Shown: positions 9,285 to 17,870, counted from the first letter of the stretch. The stretch: DNA of 64,000 bases from Mycolicibacter longobardus (GCF_002102265.1 NZ_LQPG01000050.1:1-64000), one strand, 5' to 3'. Made by a program: numbers and translations. The notes: generated from the letters alone by a model not told the origin.

Positions 9285-12200
9285 GTGATCTCCAAAGTGC
9301 TGGTCGCCAACCGCGGAGAGATCGCCATCCGCGCGTTTCGCGCCGCCTACGAGCTCGGGATCGACACGGTCGCGGTCTACGCCTACGAAGACCGCAACTC
9401 GGTGCACCGTCTCAAGGCCGACGAGTCCTACCAGATCGGCGAGCCGGGCCACCCGGTGCGCGGTTATCTGTCGGTGGAGGCCATCGTCGCCGCCGCCAAG
9501 CGGTGCGGCGCGGATGCGGTCTACCCCGGTTACGGCTTCCTCTCGGAAAACCCGCGACTGGCGCAGGCGTGCGCGGACGAGGGCATCACCTTCGTGGGTC
9601 CCAGCGCGGCCGTGCTGGCGCTGGCCGGCAACAAGTCGCATGCGGTCGCCGCCGCACGCGAGGCCGGGCTGCCGGTGCTGGTGGCGTCGGAGCCGTCGCG
9701 TTCGGTCGATGAACTGATGTCCGCCGCCGCCGAGATGTCGTTCCCGCTGTTCGTCAAGGCGGTCGCGGGCGGGGGCGGCCGCGGGATGCGCCGGGTCGCC
9801 GACATCGGCGGGCTGGCCGAGGCCGTCGAAGCGGCCAGCCGGGAAGCCGAATCGGCTTTCGGTGATGCGACGGTCTACCTCGAGCAGGCGGTGATCAACC
9901 CGCGCCACATCGAGGTGCAGATCCTGGCCGACACCCACGGCAACGTGGTGCACCTGTACGAGCGGGACTGCAGCGTGCAGCGCCGGCATCAGAAAGTCGT
10001 CGAGTTGGCACCGGCGCCGAACCTGGATCCGGCACTGCGAGACAGGATCTGCGCCGACGCCGTCGCGTTCGCCCGCCATATCGGCTACAGCTGTGCGGGC
10101 ACGGTGGAGTTCCTGCTCGACGAGCGCGGCAACTACGTGTTCATCGAGATGAATCCGCGGATTCAAGTGGAGCACACCGTCACCGAGGAGATCACCGACG
10201 TGGACCTGGTCTCGGCCCAGCTGCGGGTCGCCGCCGGGGAGTCCCTCGATGATCTGGGCCTTCGGCAAGACGACATCGTTCCGCACGGTGCGGCACTGCA
10301 GTGCCGGATCACCACCGAGGACCCGGCGAACGGCTTCCGGCCCGACACCGGCCGGATCACCGCCTACCGCAGCCCGGGCGGCGCCGGAATCCGGCTGGAC
10401 GGCGGCACCAACCTGGGTGCCGAGATCAGCCCGCACTTCGACTCGATGCTGGTCAAACTGACTTGCCGGGGCCGGGATTTCCCCACCGCCGTGAACCGGG
10501 CGCGCCGGGCGATCGCCGAATTCCGCATCCGGGGGGTGTCGACCAACATCCCGTTCCTGCAGGCGGTTCTCGACGATCCCGACTTCCGGGCCGGACACAT
10601 CACCACGTCGTTCATCGATGAACGACCGCAACTGCTCACCTCGCACGCATCAGCCGACCGCGGGACCAAGATCCTGACCTACCTGGCCGACGTCACCGTC
10701 AACCAGCCCCACGGCGCACGGCCTTCGGCGGTGTACCCGCGCGACAAGCTGCCCCAGGTCGATCTGTCTGCCCCGCCACCGGCGGGCTCCAAGCAGCGGC
10801 TGATGAAGCTGGGGCCGGAAGGGTTTGCCCGTTGGCTGCGGGAATCGCCGGCGGTCGGGGTCACCGAGACGACGTTCCGGGATGCGCACCAGTCGCTGCT
10901 GGCCACCCGACTGCGCACCAAGGGCCTGCTCAACGTGGCGCCCTACATCGCCCGAACGACCCCTCAGCTGCTGTCCATGGAGTGCTGGGGTGGAGCGACT
11001 TACGATGTGGCGCTGCGGTTTCTGAAGGAGGACCCGTGGGAGCGACTGGCGGTGCTGCGTGAGGCGCTGCCCAACATCTGCCTACAGATGCTGTTGCGGG
11101 GGCGCAACACCGTGGGCTACACGCCCTATCCGGAGTCGGTGTGCTCGGCGTTCGTCCACGAGGCCACCGCAACCGGAATCGACATCTTCCGGATCTTCGA
11201 TGCGCTCAACAACGTCGACTCGATGCGCCCGGCTATCGACGCGGTGCGCGAAACCGGCAGTGCGGTAGCCGAAGTCGCCATGTGCTACACCGGGGACCTG
11301 ACCAACCCCGCCGAGACGCTCTACACCCTGGACTACTACCTGCGGCTGGCCGAGCAGATCGTGGACGCCGGAGCCCACGTGCTGGCGATCAAGGACATGG
11401 CCGGGCTGCTGCGGCCCGCGGCGGCCACCACGCTGGTCAGTGCGCTGCGCAGCCGCTTCGATCTGCCGATTCACGTCCATACCCACGACACCCCGGGTGG
11501 CCAGCTGGCCAGCTACGAGGCGGCCTGGCGCGCCGGTGCCGATGCCGTCGACGGAGCGTCGGCACCGCTGGCCGGCACCACCAGCCAGCCCGCCCTCAGT
11601 TCGATCGTGGCCGCCGCCGCGAACACCGACTTCGACACCGGCTTGTCGTTGTCGGCGGTGTGCGACCTGGAGCCCTACTGGGAAGGTGTGCGAAAGGTAT
11701 ACGCGCCCTTCGAATCCGGGCTGGCGGGGCCGACCGGTCGGGTGTATCGCCATGAGATCCCCGGAGGCCAGTTGTCCAACCTGCACCAGCAGGCCAAGGC
11801 GCTGGGGCTGGCCGACCGGTTCGAGGAGATTGAGGCCAATTACGCCGGAGCCGATGCGGTGCTGGGCCGGCTGATCAAGGTCACCCCGAGTTCGAAGGTG
11901 GTCGGTGACCTGGCCCTGGCGCTGGTCGGCGCCGGCGTCACCGCCGAGGAGTTCGCCGCCGACCCGGCGCGGGTGGACATTCCCGATTCGGTGATCGGAT
12001 TCTTGCGCGGGGAACTGGGGGAGCCGGCCGGTGGATGGCCGGAGCCGTTGCGCACCAAGGCGCTGGCCGGTCGGGGGCCGGCGCGCGAGATACAGCAGCT
12101 CTCCGCCGACGACGAGGCGGCTTTGGCGCTGACCGGCCCGAAGCGGCAGGCCGCGTTGAACCGGCTGCTGTTTCCAGGTCCCACAAAGGAGTTCGAGGAG

Positions 12201-12668
12201 CATCGGGACCTCTACGGCGACACCTCGGGACTGTCGGCCAACCAGTTCTTCTACGGACTGCGACAGGGGGAGGAGCACCGGGTCCGCCTGGAACGCGGCG
12301 TGGAGCTGCTGATCGGGCTGGAGGCCATATCCGAACCGGACGAACGTGGCATGCGCACCGTGATGTGCATCATCAACGGCCAGCTGCGGCCCGTCGAGGT
12401 GCGCGACCGCAGCGTGGCCAGCGAGGCGCCGGTGGCCGAAAAGGCCGACCGCTCCAAACCGGGCCACGTCGCGGCGCCATTCGCCGGCGTCGTCACCATC
12501 GGGGTTTCCGAGGGCGAACAGGTCAGCTCCGGACAGACCATCGCCACCATCGAGGCGATGAAGATGGAGGCCGCGATCACCGCGCCGTCCGACGGAACGG
12601 TGCAGCGGGTGGCGGTCGCCGAGACCGCGCAGGTCGAGGGCGGCGATCTGTTGGTGGTGCTGAGCTGA
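9285..12668 (+). CDS. pyc: Pyruvate carboxylase
   Basis: Biotin-dependent anaplerotic enzyme converting pyruvate, bicarbonate and ATP to oxaloacetate. The 1127-residue chain has the full architecture: biotin carboxylase domain (residues 1-450; AGGGGRGMRR, EMNPRIQVEHTVTE), carboxyltransferase domain (from about 530; ETTFRDAHQSLLATRLRT, metal site HVHTHDTPGG), allosteric linker, and a C-terminal biotin carrier domain with the biotinyl Lys near 1093 in EAMKME. GTG start. It is the only complete biotin carboxylase in the window, which matters for the incomplete urea-carboxylase-like gene 3 kb downstream. Confidence 0.97.
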   Translation: MISKVLVANRGEIAIRAFRAAYELGIDTVAVYAYEDRNSVHRLKADESYQIGEPGHPVRGYLSVEAIVAAAKRCGADAVYPGYGFLSENPRLAQACADEGITFVGPSAAVLALAGNKSHAVAAAREAGLPVLVASEPSRSVDELMSAAAEMSFPLFVKAVAGGGGRGMRRVADIGGLAEAVEAASREAESAFGDATVYLEQAVINPRHIEVQILADTHGNVVHLYERDCSVQRRHQKVVELAPAPNLDPALRDRICADAVAFARHIGYSCAGTVEFLLDERGNYVFIEMNPRIQVEHTVTEEITDVDLVSAQLRVAAGESLDDLGLRQDDIVPHGAALQCRITTEDPANGFRPDTGRITAYRSPGGAGIRLDGGTNLGAEISPHFDSMLVKLTCRGRDFPTAVNRARRAIAEFRIRGVSTNIPFLQAVLDDPDFRAGHITTSFIDERPQLLTSHASADRGTKILTYLADVTVNQPHGARPSAVYPRDKLPQVDLSAPPPAGSKQRLMKLGPEGFARWLRESPAVGVTETTFRDAHQSLLATRLRTKGLLNVAPYIARTTPQLLSMECWGGATYDVALRFLKEDPWERLAVLREALPNICLQMLLRGRNTVGYTPYPESVCSAFVHEATATGIDIFRIFDALNNVDSMRPAIDAVRETGSAVAEVAMCYTGDLTNPAETLYTLDYYLRLAEQIVDAGAHVLAIKDMAGLLRPAAATTLVSALRSRFDLPIHVHTHDTPGGQLASYEAAWRAGADAVDGASAPLAGTTSQPALSSIVAAAANTDFDTGLSLSAVCDLEPYWEGVRKVYAPFESGLAGPTGRVYRHEIPGGQLSNLHQQAKALGLADRFEEIEANYAGADAVLGRLIKVTPSSKVVGDLALALVGAGVTAEEFAADPARVDIPDSVIGFLRGELGEPAGGWPEPLRTKALAGRGPAREIQQLSADDEAALALTGPKRQAALNRLLFPGPTKEFEEHRDLYGDTSGLSANQFFYGLRQGEEHRVRLERGVELLIGLEAISEPDERGMRTVMCIINGQLRPVEVRDRSVASEAPVAEKADRSKPGHVAAPFAGVVTIGVSEGEQVSSGQTIATIEAMKMEAAITAPSDGTVQRVAVAETAQVEGGDLLVVLS

Positions 12669-13231
12669 CCCGCATCGTCGGCGGTGCGGCGGGCGGGCGG
12701 CGTATCGCGGTGCCGCCGCGCGGCACCCGGCCGACCACCGACCGGGTGCGCGAGGCACTGTTCAACGTGCTGGCCGCCCGGCTGGAGCTGGCCGGGATGA
12801 CGGTGCTGGACCTGTATGCCGGGTCGGGGGCACTGGGCTTGGAGGCGCTGTCGCGGGGCGCGGCGTCGGCGGTGTTCGTCGAGTCGGACCGCCGTGCCGC
12901 AGATGTGTTGGCCGCCAACATCGCCACGCTGGGGCTGGCCGGTGCGACACTGCGCCGCGGCACAGTGGCCGCGGTGTTGGCTGGAGGCACTGCGGCACCG
13001 GTGGATCTGGTGCTGGCCGACCCGCCCTACGACGTTGCCCCCGACGACATCGACGCCCTTACGGTGTTGTTGGCGGGCGGCGGCTGGGCGGGCCCGGGCA
13101 CCGTCGTGGTGATCGAGCGCGCCGCGTCCAGCCCGGAGGTGCGCTGGCCGGACGGTTGGGAAGTGTGGCCATCGCGCCGCTACGGCGACACCCGACTGGA
13201 GCTGGCCGAGTTGGTGTCACACAGCGTGTAG
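12665..13231 (+). CDS. rsmD: 16S rRNA (guanine966-N2)-methyltransferase
   Basis: 188-residue SAM-dependent methyltransferase of the RsmD family. It has SAM motif I LDLYAGSGALGLEALSRG, an acidic loop FVESD, the catalytic motif DPPY in LVLADPPYD, and the N-terminal TRIVGGAAGGRRI signature. The homologous start, MTRI in H37Rv Rv2966c as I recall it, corresponds here to a CTG at 12665 that overlaps the pyc stop as CTGA. No ATG, GTG or TTG lies within several codons upstream in this frame and the frame upstream is only a pyc shadow. Either CTG is used by coupling or the sequence carries an error or substitution. Confidence 0.85.
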   Translation: MTRIVGGAAGGRRIAVPPRGTRPTTDRVREALFNVLAARLELAGMTVLDLYAGSGALGLEALSRGAASAVFVESDRRAADVLAANIATLGLAGATLRRGTVAAVLAGGTAAPVDLVLADPPYDVAPDDIDALTVLLAGGGWAGPGTVVVIERAASSPEVRWPDGWEVWPSRRYGDTRLELAELVSHSV

Positions 13232-13242
13232 CGTCAGCGCAT

Positions 13243-13296
13243 ATGACCGCCGGCGACGATGCGGAGCGTAGCGACGAGGAGGAGCGGCGCATATGA
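13243..13296 (+). repeat. MIRU-like intergenic unit with 17-codon mini-ORF
   Basis: A unit of about 53 bases fills most of the gap between rsmD and coaD. It contains a small frame, ATG 13243 to TGA 13294, coding MTAGDDAERSDEEERRI, whose stop overlaps the coaD ATG (ATGA). The sequence GCGCATATGA at both ends makes short direct repeats. This matches what I recall of mycobacterial interspersed repetitive units (MIRUs): short acidic mini-ORFs in the same direction as neighbouring genes, bridging stop and start codons. It carries the GAGGAGGAG that serves as ribosome binding site for coaD. Family assignment is from memory. Confidence 0.6.
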
Positions 13297-13769
13297 GCGG
13301 TGCGGTATGCCCGGGTTCGTTCGACCCGGTGACGCTGGGCCACGTCGACATCTTGGAGCGCGCGGCTGCCCAGTTCGACGAGGTGGTCGCCGCCGTGCTG
13401 GTCAACCCTGCCAAGAAGGGCATGTTCAGCCTGGACGAGCGTCTGGAGATGATCGCCGAGGCCACCGCGCATCTGCCCAATGTGCGGGCCGAATCCGGCC
13501 GGGGCCTGGTGGTCGACTTCGTCCGGGAGCGAGGGCTGACCGCGATCGTGAAAGGCCTGCGCACCGGCACCGACTTCGAGTACGAGCTGCAGATGGCGCA
13601 GATGAACAAGCACATCGCCGGCGTCGACACCTTTTTCGTGGCGACCACACCGCGGTATTCGTTCGTGTCGTCGTCACTGGCCAAAGAGGTGGCGTCGATG
13701 GGCGGGGACGTCTCGGACCTGCTGCCCGAGCCGGTCAATCGGAGGCTGGCGGCGAAGCTGGGCCGCTAG
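13293..13769 (+). CDS. coaD: Phosphopantetheine adenylyltransferase
   Basis: Fourth step of coenzyme A synthesis: transfers AMP from ATP to 4'-phosphopantetheine, giving dephospho-CoA. The 158-residue protein has the nucleotidyltransferase motif GSFDPVTLGH, the substrate region VKGLRTGTDFEYELQMA and the C-terminal SSSLAKEVA motif. Length is typical. ATG 13293 has GAGGAGGAG nearby within the MIRU-like unit and overlaps the stop of its mini-ORF. In H37Rv coaD is followed directly by purU; here a four-gene unit is inserted. Confidence 0.97.
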   Translation: MSGAVCPGSFDPVTLGHVDILERAAAQFDEVVAAVLVNPAKKGMFSLDERLEMIAEATAHLPNVRAESGRGLVVDFVRERGLTAIVKGLRTGTDFEYELQMAQMNKHIAGVDTFFVATTPRYSFVSSSLAKEVASMGGDVSDLLPEPVNRRLAAKLGR

Positions 13770-13803
13770 TGATTTGGGCTTTGGCCCGCGCACCCCATGC
13801 GGC

Positions 13804-14460
13804 TCATATCGCCAACCCCAGACGCTCCGCGGTGATCTTGCGCATCGTGGCAAATCCACTCGCGCAGCCCAGCATCCGCAGCGCGGCTTCGGCAGTGGTC
13901 CACGGATAGTCGGGCGGGCATGTGCCGTCGTCGGAACGTCTGTTGATGACGGCTTCCACGAGCCGGAACGGCAGGTCGTCGCTGTCGGCTGGGCCGTCGT
14001 GGTCGGTGATCACCGCGCGGGACAGCTCTTGGTAGTGGCTGCGTAACGTGCCCCGCTGCGCTCGGAACGCGGCGAAACGTTCGAGGCGAAGCTCTGGAAG
14101 CAGATACAACGTGCCCAGATTCCAGTCGCCGCCACACAGCTGGGCGGTGTCGGCGACGACGAGGGCATGCAGCCGCGGGGCGCTCGGGCCGCCCTCGGCC
14201 AACAGCTCGGCTGCCAGCCGCACCGAGGTGTCAACGGTGTCGGCCAGCAGCGCGTCGAGGATGTCCTCCTTGGCGGCGAAGTGGTGATACAGCGAGGCCT
14301 GCCGGATCCCGACGCTCTCGGCGATGCGCCGGGTCGAGGTGGCGGCGTAGCCGGCGGTGGTGAACAACTCCGCTGCCGCATCGAGGATTTCGTCGCGGGC
14401 GCGCTGACCCGGCCGGCGGGAGGCCACCAGCCTGGGACGTCCTCGTCGGTCGGTCTGCAC
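13804..14460 (-). CDS. TetR-family transcriptional regulator of the DUF1989/urea-carboxylase-like operon
   Basis: 218-residue regulator with an N-terminal TetR helix-turn-helix (residues about 20-65; ARDEILDAAAELFTTAGY, SVGIRQASLYHHFAAKEDIL) and a ligand-binding C-terminal domain. It is divergent from the DUF1989 gene, and the 76-base gap contains a perfect CTATCA/TGATAG palindrome plus an extra half site, so it probably represses the operon and itself. The ligand is unknown; a guanidine- or urea-related compound is suggested only by the neighbours. Confidence 0.85.
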   Translation of the reverse strand: MQTDRRGRPRLVASRRPGQRARDEILDAAAELFTTAGYAATSTRRIAESVGIRQASLYHHFAAKEDILDALLADTVDTSVRLAAELLAEGGPSAPRLHALVVADTAQLCGGDWNLGTLYLLPELRLERFAAFRAQRGTLRSHYQELSRAVITDHDGPADSDDLPFRLVEAVINRRSDDGTCPPDYPWTTAEAALRMLGCASGFATMRKITAERLGLAI

Positions 14461-14470
14461 GCTCTACTCC

Positions 14471-14514
14471 CTATCACGCGTTCGGTCCCGCGTCTAAAAA
14501 CTATCATTTGATAG
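14471..14514. promoter_or_regulatory. Putative TetR operator: palindrome and half site
   Basis: CTATCA (14501-14506), TT, TGATAG (14509-14514) is a perfect inverted repeat with a two-base spacer. A further CTATCA half site at 14471-14476 starts exactly 30 bases earlier, about three helical turns. The palindrome lies just upstream of the likely -10 (TAGCGT, 14524-14529) of the rightward operon and 40 bases from the regulator start. Its position and symmetry are as expected for autoregulation by the adjacent TetR protein; binding is inferred. Confidence 0.6.
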
Positions 14515-14523
14515 AAAATGTGC

Positions 14524-14536
14524 TAGCGTCGCCGGC
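14524..14536 (+). promoter_or_regulatory. Likely leaderless promoter (-10 TAGCGT) of the DUF1989 operon
   Basis: TAGCGT ends 7 bases before the ATG at 14537, so a transcript would start at or next to the start codon. This leaves no room for a 5' leader, hence no guanidine riboswitch; control is more likely by the upstream palindrome. Confidence 0.5.
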
Positions 14537-15280
14537 ATGGACGCAACACCCACCAACTCCACCAGCGGTGCCCGCTCGCACGCCCGCGCGCAGGCCCAGC
14601 AGGCATCGATGCGCATCCCGGCGACTCCGGATGACGTCGACCCGGCCAGGCTGATCTGGGCGGAATCGATCCCGGCCAACGGCTATGCCACCAAGGTGCT
14701 GGCCCGCGGCAGCCGGATCCGCCTGATCGACGTCGACGGCGCAGCGTGCGCGCACCTGCTGCTGTACCGCGCCGAAGCGCCATGGGAGCGGCTGAATGTC
14801 GCCGACACCATGAAGGTGCCGTGGCAGGCCTACCTGGGCACCGGGCATCCACTGCTGTCCGATCAGGGGCGCGTGTTGGCGACCGTGGTCGCCGACTCCT
14901 CGGGCCGGCACGACATGCTCTGCGGTCCCGATGCCACCGGCCGGCAACTGCTGCTGCTGGGCGCGATCAAGCACGGCATGGATATTCGAGACGTAGCGCC
15001 GTCGGTGTCGCTGTTTCGCGGTGTCCGCGTCGAACCCGTCAGCGGGGCACTGGAATTCACCGGATCCGCGGGCTCCGGGGCGGCCGTCGACCTGCTGGTC
15101 CACCTGCCGCTGGTGCTGGTGCTGGCCAACGCCGCACACCCGCTGGATCCCGACCCGCCCGCAGGCGCGCTGGACGTGTTGGGGTGGCACGCCGGTGAGC
15201 AGTTGGGCAACCCGGTCAATGACGACCCGGAATACCAGCGCGCGCTGCAGAACACCGAAGCGGTGGTGCGGGCATGGTGA
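14537..15280 (+). CDS. Urea-carboxylase-associated protein 1 (DUF1989), possible carboxyguanidine deiminase subunit
   Basis: 247-residue DUF1989 protein beginning with a low-complexity tail, then AESIPANGYATKVLARGSRI and a cupin-like core with LLLGAIKHGMDIRDVAPSVSLF. DUF1989 pairs accompany urea carboxylases; in characterised systems the pair is carboxyguanidine deiminase (CgdAB), hydrolysing carboxyguanidine to allophanate. That activity is known for relatives and inferred here. The gene overlaps the second DUF1989 gene by 7 bases. Likely leaderless. Confidence 0.75.
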   Translation: MDATPTNSTSGARSHARAQAQQASMRIPATPDDVDPARLIWAESIPANGYATKVLARGSRIRLIDVDGAACAHLLLYRAEAPWERLNVADTMKVPWQAYLGTGHPLLSDQGRVLATVVADSSGRHDMLCGPDATGRQLLLLGAIKHGMDIRDVAPSVSLFRGVRVEPVSGALEFTGSAGSGAAVDLLVHLPLVLVLANAAHPLDPDPPAGALDVLGWHAGEQLGNPVNDDPEYQRALQNTEAVVRAW

Positions 15281-15879
15281 TCGTTTCTGACGACGTGGTA
15301 CCGGCCCGGGCGCCCTGGTCGGCGGTGGTGCGCGCCGGAGATCTCCTGCAGATCATCGACCTGCACGGCAACCAGGCAGTGGACTGCCTGCTCTACGACG
15401 CCGCCGATCACACCCGGCGCTACAGCGCGCAGGCCACCGTCACCGCCGCGCGCAACATCTTCTTGAGCACCGGATCGGTGCTGCGCACCGCCGACGGCAG
15501 CGCCCTGATGACCGTCGTCGCCGACGACGTCGGCAACCATGACACCATCGCCGGGGCCTGCTCGCAGGAATCCAACACGCTGCGCTACGGCCATCACACC
15601 GCCCACCAGCACGCCTGCGTGGAGAACTTCCTCGCCGAGGGCGCCAAACACGGCCTGGGCAAGCGCGACATGGTCTCCAACATCAACTGGTTCATGAATG
15701 TCCCGGTCGAAGCCGACGGCACCCTGGGCATCGTCGACGGCATCTCAGCGCCGGGCAAGAGCCTGACCCTGCAAGCGGAGATCGACACCCTGGTGCTGGT
15801 GTCGAACTGCCCGCAGATCAACAACCCGTGCAACGGTTTCGACCCGACCCCGGTGCGCATGGTGGTCAGCCGAAGATGA
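15274..15879 (+). CDS. Urea-carboxylase-associated protein 2 (DUF1989), possible carboxyguanidine deiminase subunit
   Basis: 201-residue second member of the DUF1989 pair. It has the conserved metal-binding context LIDLHGNQAVDCLLYDA-like (IIDLHGNQAVDCLLYDA near residue 27), CSQESNTLRYGHHTAHQHAC and the C-terminal NCPQINNPCNGFDPTPVR with conserved cysteines and Asn. The two partners are clearly different, as in CgdA/CgdB. It overlaps the upstream partner and its TGA overlaps the next ATG (ATGA), so the three genes form one translationally coupled operon. Substrate is not proven. Confidence 0.78.
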   Translation: MVIVSDDVVPARAPWSAVVRAGDLLQIIDLHGNQAVDCLLYDAADHTRRYSAQATVTAARNIFLSTGSVLRTADGSALMTVVADDVGNHDTIAGACSQESNTLRYGHHTAHQHACVENFLAEGAKHGLGKRDMVSNINWFMNVPVEADGTLGIVDGISAPGKSLTLQAEIDTLVLVSNCPQINNPCNGFDPTPVRMVVSRR

Positions 15880-17870
15880 TCGGCATCGAGGTGGTCCGGC
15901 CGGGAATGTTCACCACGGTGCAGGACTGGCCCGGTCGGGTCGGATACTGGCATGTCGGGGTGCCGCCGTCCGGGCCGATGGACGATCTGTCGTTTCGCAT
16001 CGGCAACCGCGTGCTCGGCAACCCCGAAGGCGCGGCCGGTCTGGAATGCACCAAAGCGGGACCCGCCCTGCGCTTTTCGATCCCGTCCTGGGTGTGCGTC
16101 ACCGGCGCGGCGGTGCCGATCACCGTGGATGGTGATCCGGTGCCGCAGTGGCATTCGGTGCGCGTGCCCGCCGGTGGACTACTCGAGATCGGCACCGTGC
16201 CCGGCCCGGGGATGCGCTGCTATCTGCTCGTCGAGGGTGGTCTGGACGAGCCGGAATTCCTGGGCAGTGCCGCGACTTTCACCCAGGGTGTGTTCGGCGG
16301 CCATCACGGCCGGGCCCTGCGCGAAGGAGATCGGCTCAGCGCCGTCGGCCGCGCCGGTGCGCCGCCGGCGCTCGCTCGCGCACCCGGTGAGAGCCAGCCC
16401 AGCATCGGTCACCGCTGGGAGCTGGCGGTGACCGAGGGGCCGCACGCGGCACCGGAGTTTCTGACGCGCGCCGACATGACCGCCGTCACCACCACCGACT
16501 ACACGGTTCATTTCAACTCCGACCGCACCGGTGTGCGACTGATCGGCCCTAAGCCCCAGTGGGCCCGTCGCGACGGCGGGGAGGCCGGCCTGCACCCGTC
16601 CAACATCCACGACACCGCCTACTGCGTCGGGGCGATGGACTTCACCGGTGACACGCCGATCCTGTTGGGACCGGACGGGCCGAGCCTCGGTGGGTTCGTC
16701 TGCCCGGTGACGGTGGTGCGCGGCGACCGGTGGAAGCTCGGCCAACTGGCACCCGGCGACACCGTGCGGCTGGTGCCGGTACGCGCCGAGCATGCCCCAC
16801 CGGTGGGATCGCTCGGGGTGCGCCGGCGCGCGTCGCTGCCGATCGTGGTGTCCCGTTCCGGTGACGGCGACGACGGGGTGTTGCAGCGTTACACCGGCCG
16901 CGACGGGACGGCTGTCACCCTGCGGCGCGCCGGTGACGGCGGGGTGCTGCTCGAATACGGCCCGATGACACTCGATCTGGCCCTGCGGGCCCGGGTGCAG
17001 GTGCTCTACGACCGACTCCGGGCGCGTGCCCTGCCCGGCGTGACGGAACTGACACCGGGGGTGCGGTCACTGCAGATCCAATTCGACACCGAGCAGCTGT
17101 CCTGCGCCGAGGTGGTCGAACAGCTGGCCTTCATCGACGACGCGCTGCCGCCCTGCGACGAGCTCGTGGTGCCGAGCCGCTCGGTGCGCCTGCCGCTGAG
17201 TTGGGACGATCCCGCCACTCACGAGGCCATCCGCCGTTACACCTACGGCGTGCGCTCCGACGCGCCGTGGTGCCCGTCGAACATCGAATTCATCAGGCGC
17301 ATCAATGGACTCGACGACATTTCGCAGGTCTACGACATCGTGTTCGGCGCGCAGTACCTGGTGCTGGGCCTGGGGGACATCTACCTGGGTGCTCCGGTGG
17401 CGACTCCGCTGGACCCGAGGCACCGCCTGGTGACCACGAAGTACAACCCGGCCCGCACCTGGACGCCGGAGAACGCCGTCGGGATCGGTGGCGCCTACCT
17501 GTGCATCTACGGCGTCGAGGGCCCCGGCGGCTATCAGTTCGTCGGGCGCACCACCCAGATATGGAACCACCGGCACGCCACCGCGGGCCTGTTCGAGCCC
17601 GAAAAACCCTGGCTGCTGCGCTACTTCGACCGCATCAGCTTCTATCCGGTGGACGCCGAGGAGCTGGTGGACTTGCGCGCGGACATGGCTGGCGGGCGCG
17701 GCCGGGTGGCCATCACCGACGGCGAATTCTCACTGGCCGGCTACCACCGGTTCCTGGACGACAACGCCGAACCGATCGCCGATTTCCACCGGCGACAGAC
17801 CGCCGCGTTCGCCGCGGAACGCAGCGCCTGGCACCGGGCCGGCGAAATCGCAGCGCACGCCGGTGTTTAG
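15876..17870 (+). CDS. Urea-carboxylase-type carboxyltransferase core (AHS2-AHS1) without biotin carboxylase or BCCP
   Basis: 664 residues: an AHS2/KipA-like half (residues about 1-310; VVRPGMFTTVQDWPGR, GPSGPMDDLSFRIGN) followed by an AHS1/KipI-like half (about 320-640; DAPWCPSNIEFIRRINGL, GLGDIYLGAPVATPLDPR, PGGYQFVGRT). These match the carboxyltransferase part of urea/guanidine carboxylase. A full enzyme is about 1200 residues with an N-terminal biotin carboxylase and C-terminal biotin carrier; both are missing. The C-terminus (AERSAWHRAGEIAAHAGV) stops in the linker where BCCP would begin. ATG 15876 overlaps the previous stop, so no N-terminal domain is hidden. It overlaps purU tail-to-tail by 4 bases. 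Alternative: a PxpBC-type oxoprolinase subunit, but no PxpA is nearby. Confidence 0.82.
   Translation: MIGIEVVRPGMFTTVQDWPGRVGYWHVGVPPSGPMDDLSFRIGNRVLGNPEGAAGLECTKAGPALRFSIPSWVCVTGAAVPITVDGDPVPQWHSVRVPAGGLLEIGTVPGPGMRCYLLVEGGLDEPEFLGSAATFTQGVFGGHHGRALREGDRLSAVGRAGAPPALARAPGESQPSIGHRWELAVTEGPHAAPEFLTRADMTAVTTTDYTVHFNSDRTGVRLIGPKPQWARRDGGEAGLHPSNIHDTAYCVGAMDFTGDTPILLGPDGPSLGGFVCPVTVVRGDRWKLGQLAPGDTVRLVPVRAEHAPPVGSLGVRRRASLPIVVSRSGDGDDGVLQRYTGRDGTAVTLRRAGDGGVLLEYGPMTLDLALRARVQVLYDRLRARALPGVTELTPGVRSLQIQFDTEQLSCAEVVEQLAFIDDALPPCDELVVPSRSVRLPLSWDDPATHEAIRRYTYGVRSDAPWCPSNIEFIRRINGLDDISQVYDIVFGAQYLVLGLGDIYLGAPVATPLDPRHRLVTTKYNPARTWTPENAVGIGGAYLCIYGVEGPGGYQFVGRTTQIWNHRHATAGLFEPEKPWLLRYFDRISFYPVDAEELVDLRADMAGGRGRVAITDGEFSLAGYHRFLDDNAEPIADFHRRQTAAFAAERSAWHRAGEIAAHAGV

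Noticed and set aside
9285..12668. pyc as donor of biotin carboxylase function to the carboxylase core
   Set aside because: Pyc is a complete single-chain enzyme; no evidence for sharing its domains.
11082..12758. 558-codon minus-strand frame across pyc and rsmD
   Set aside because: Antisense shadow of pyc, no family similarity.
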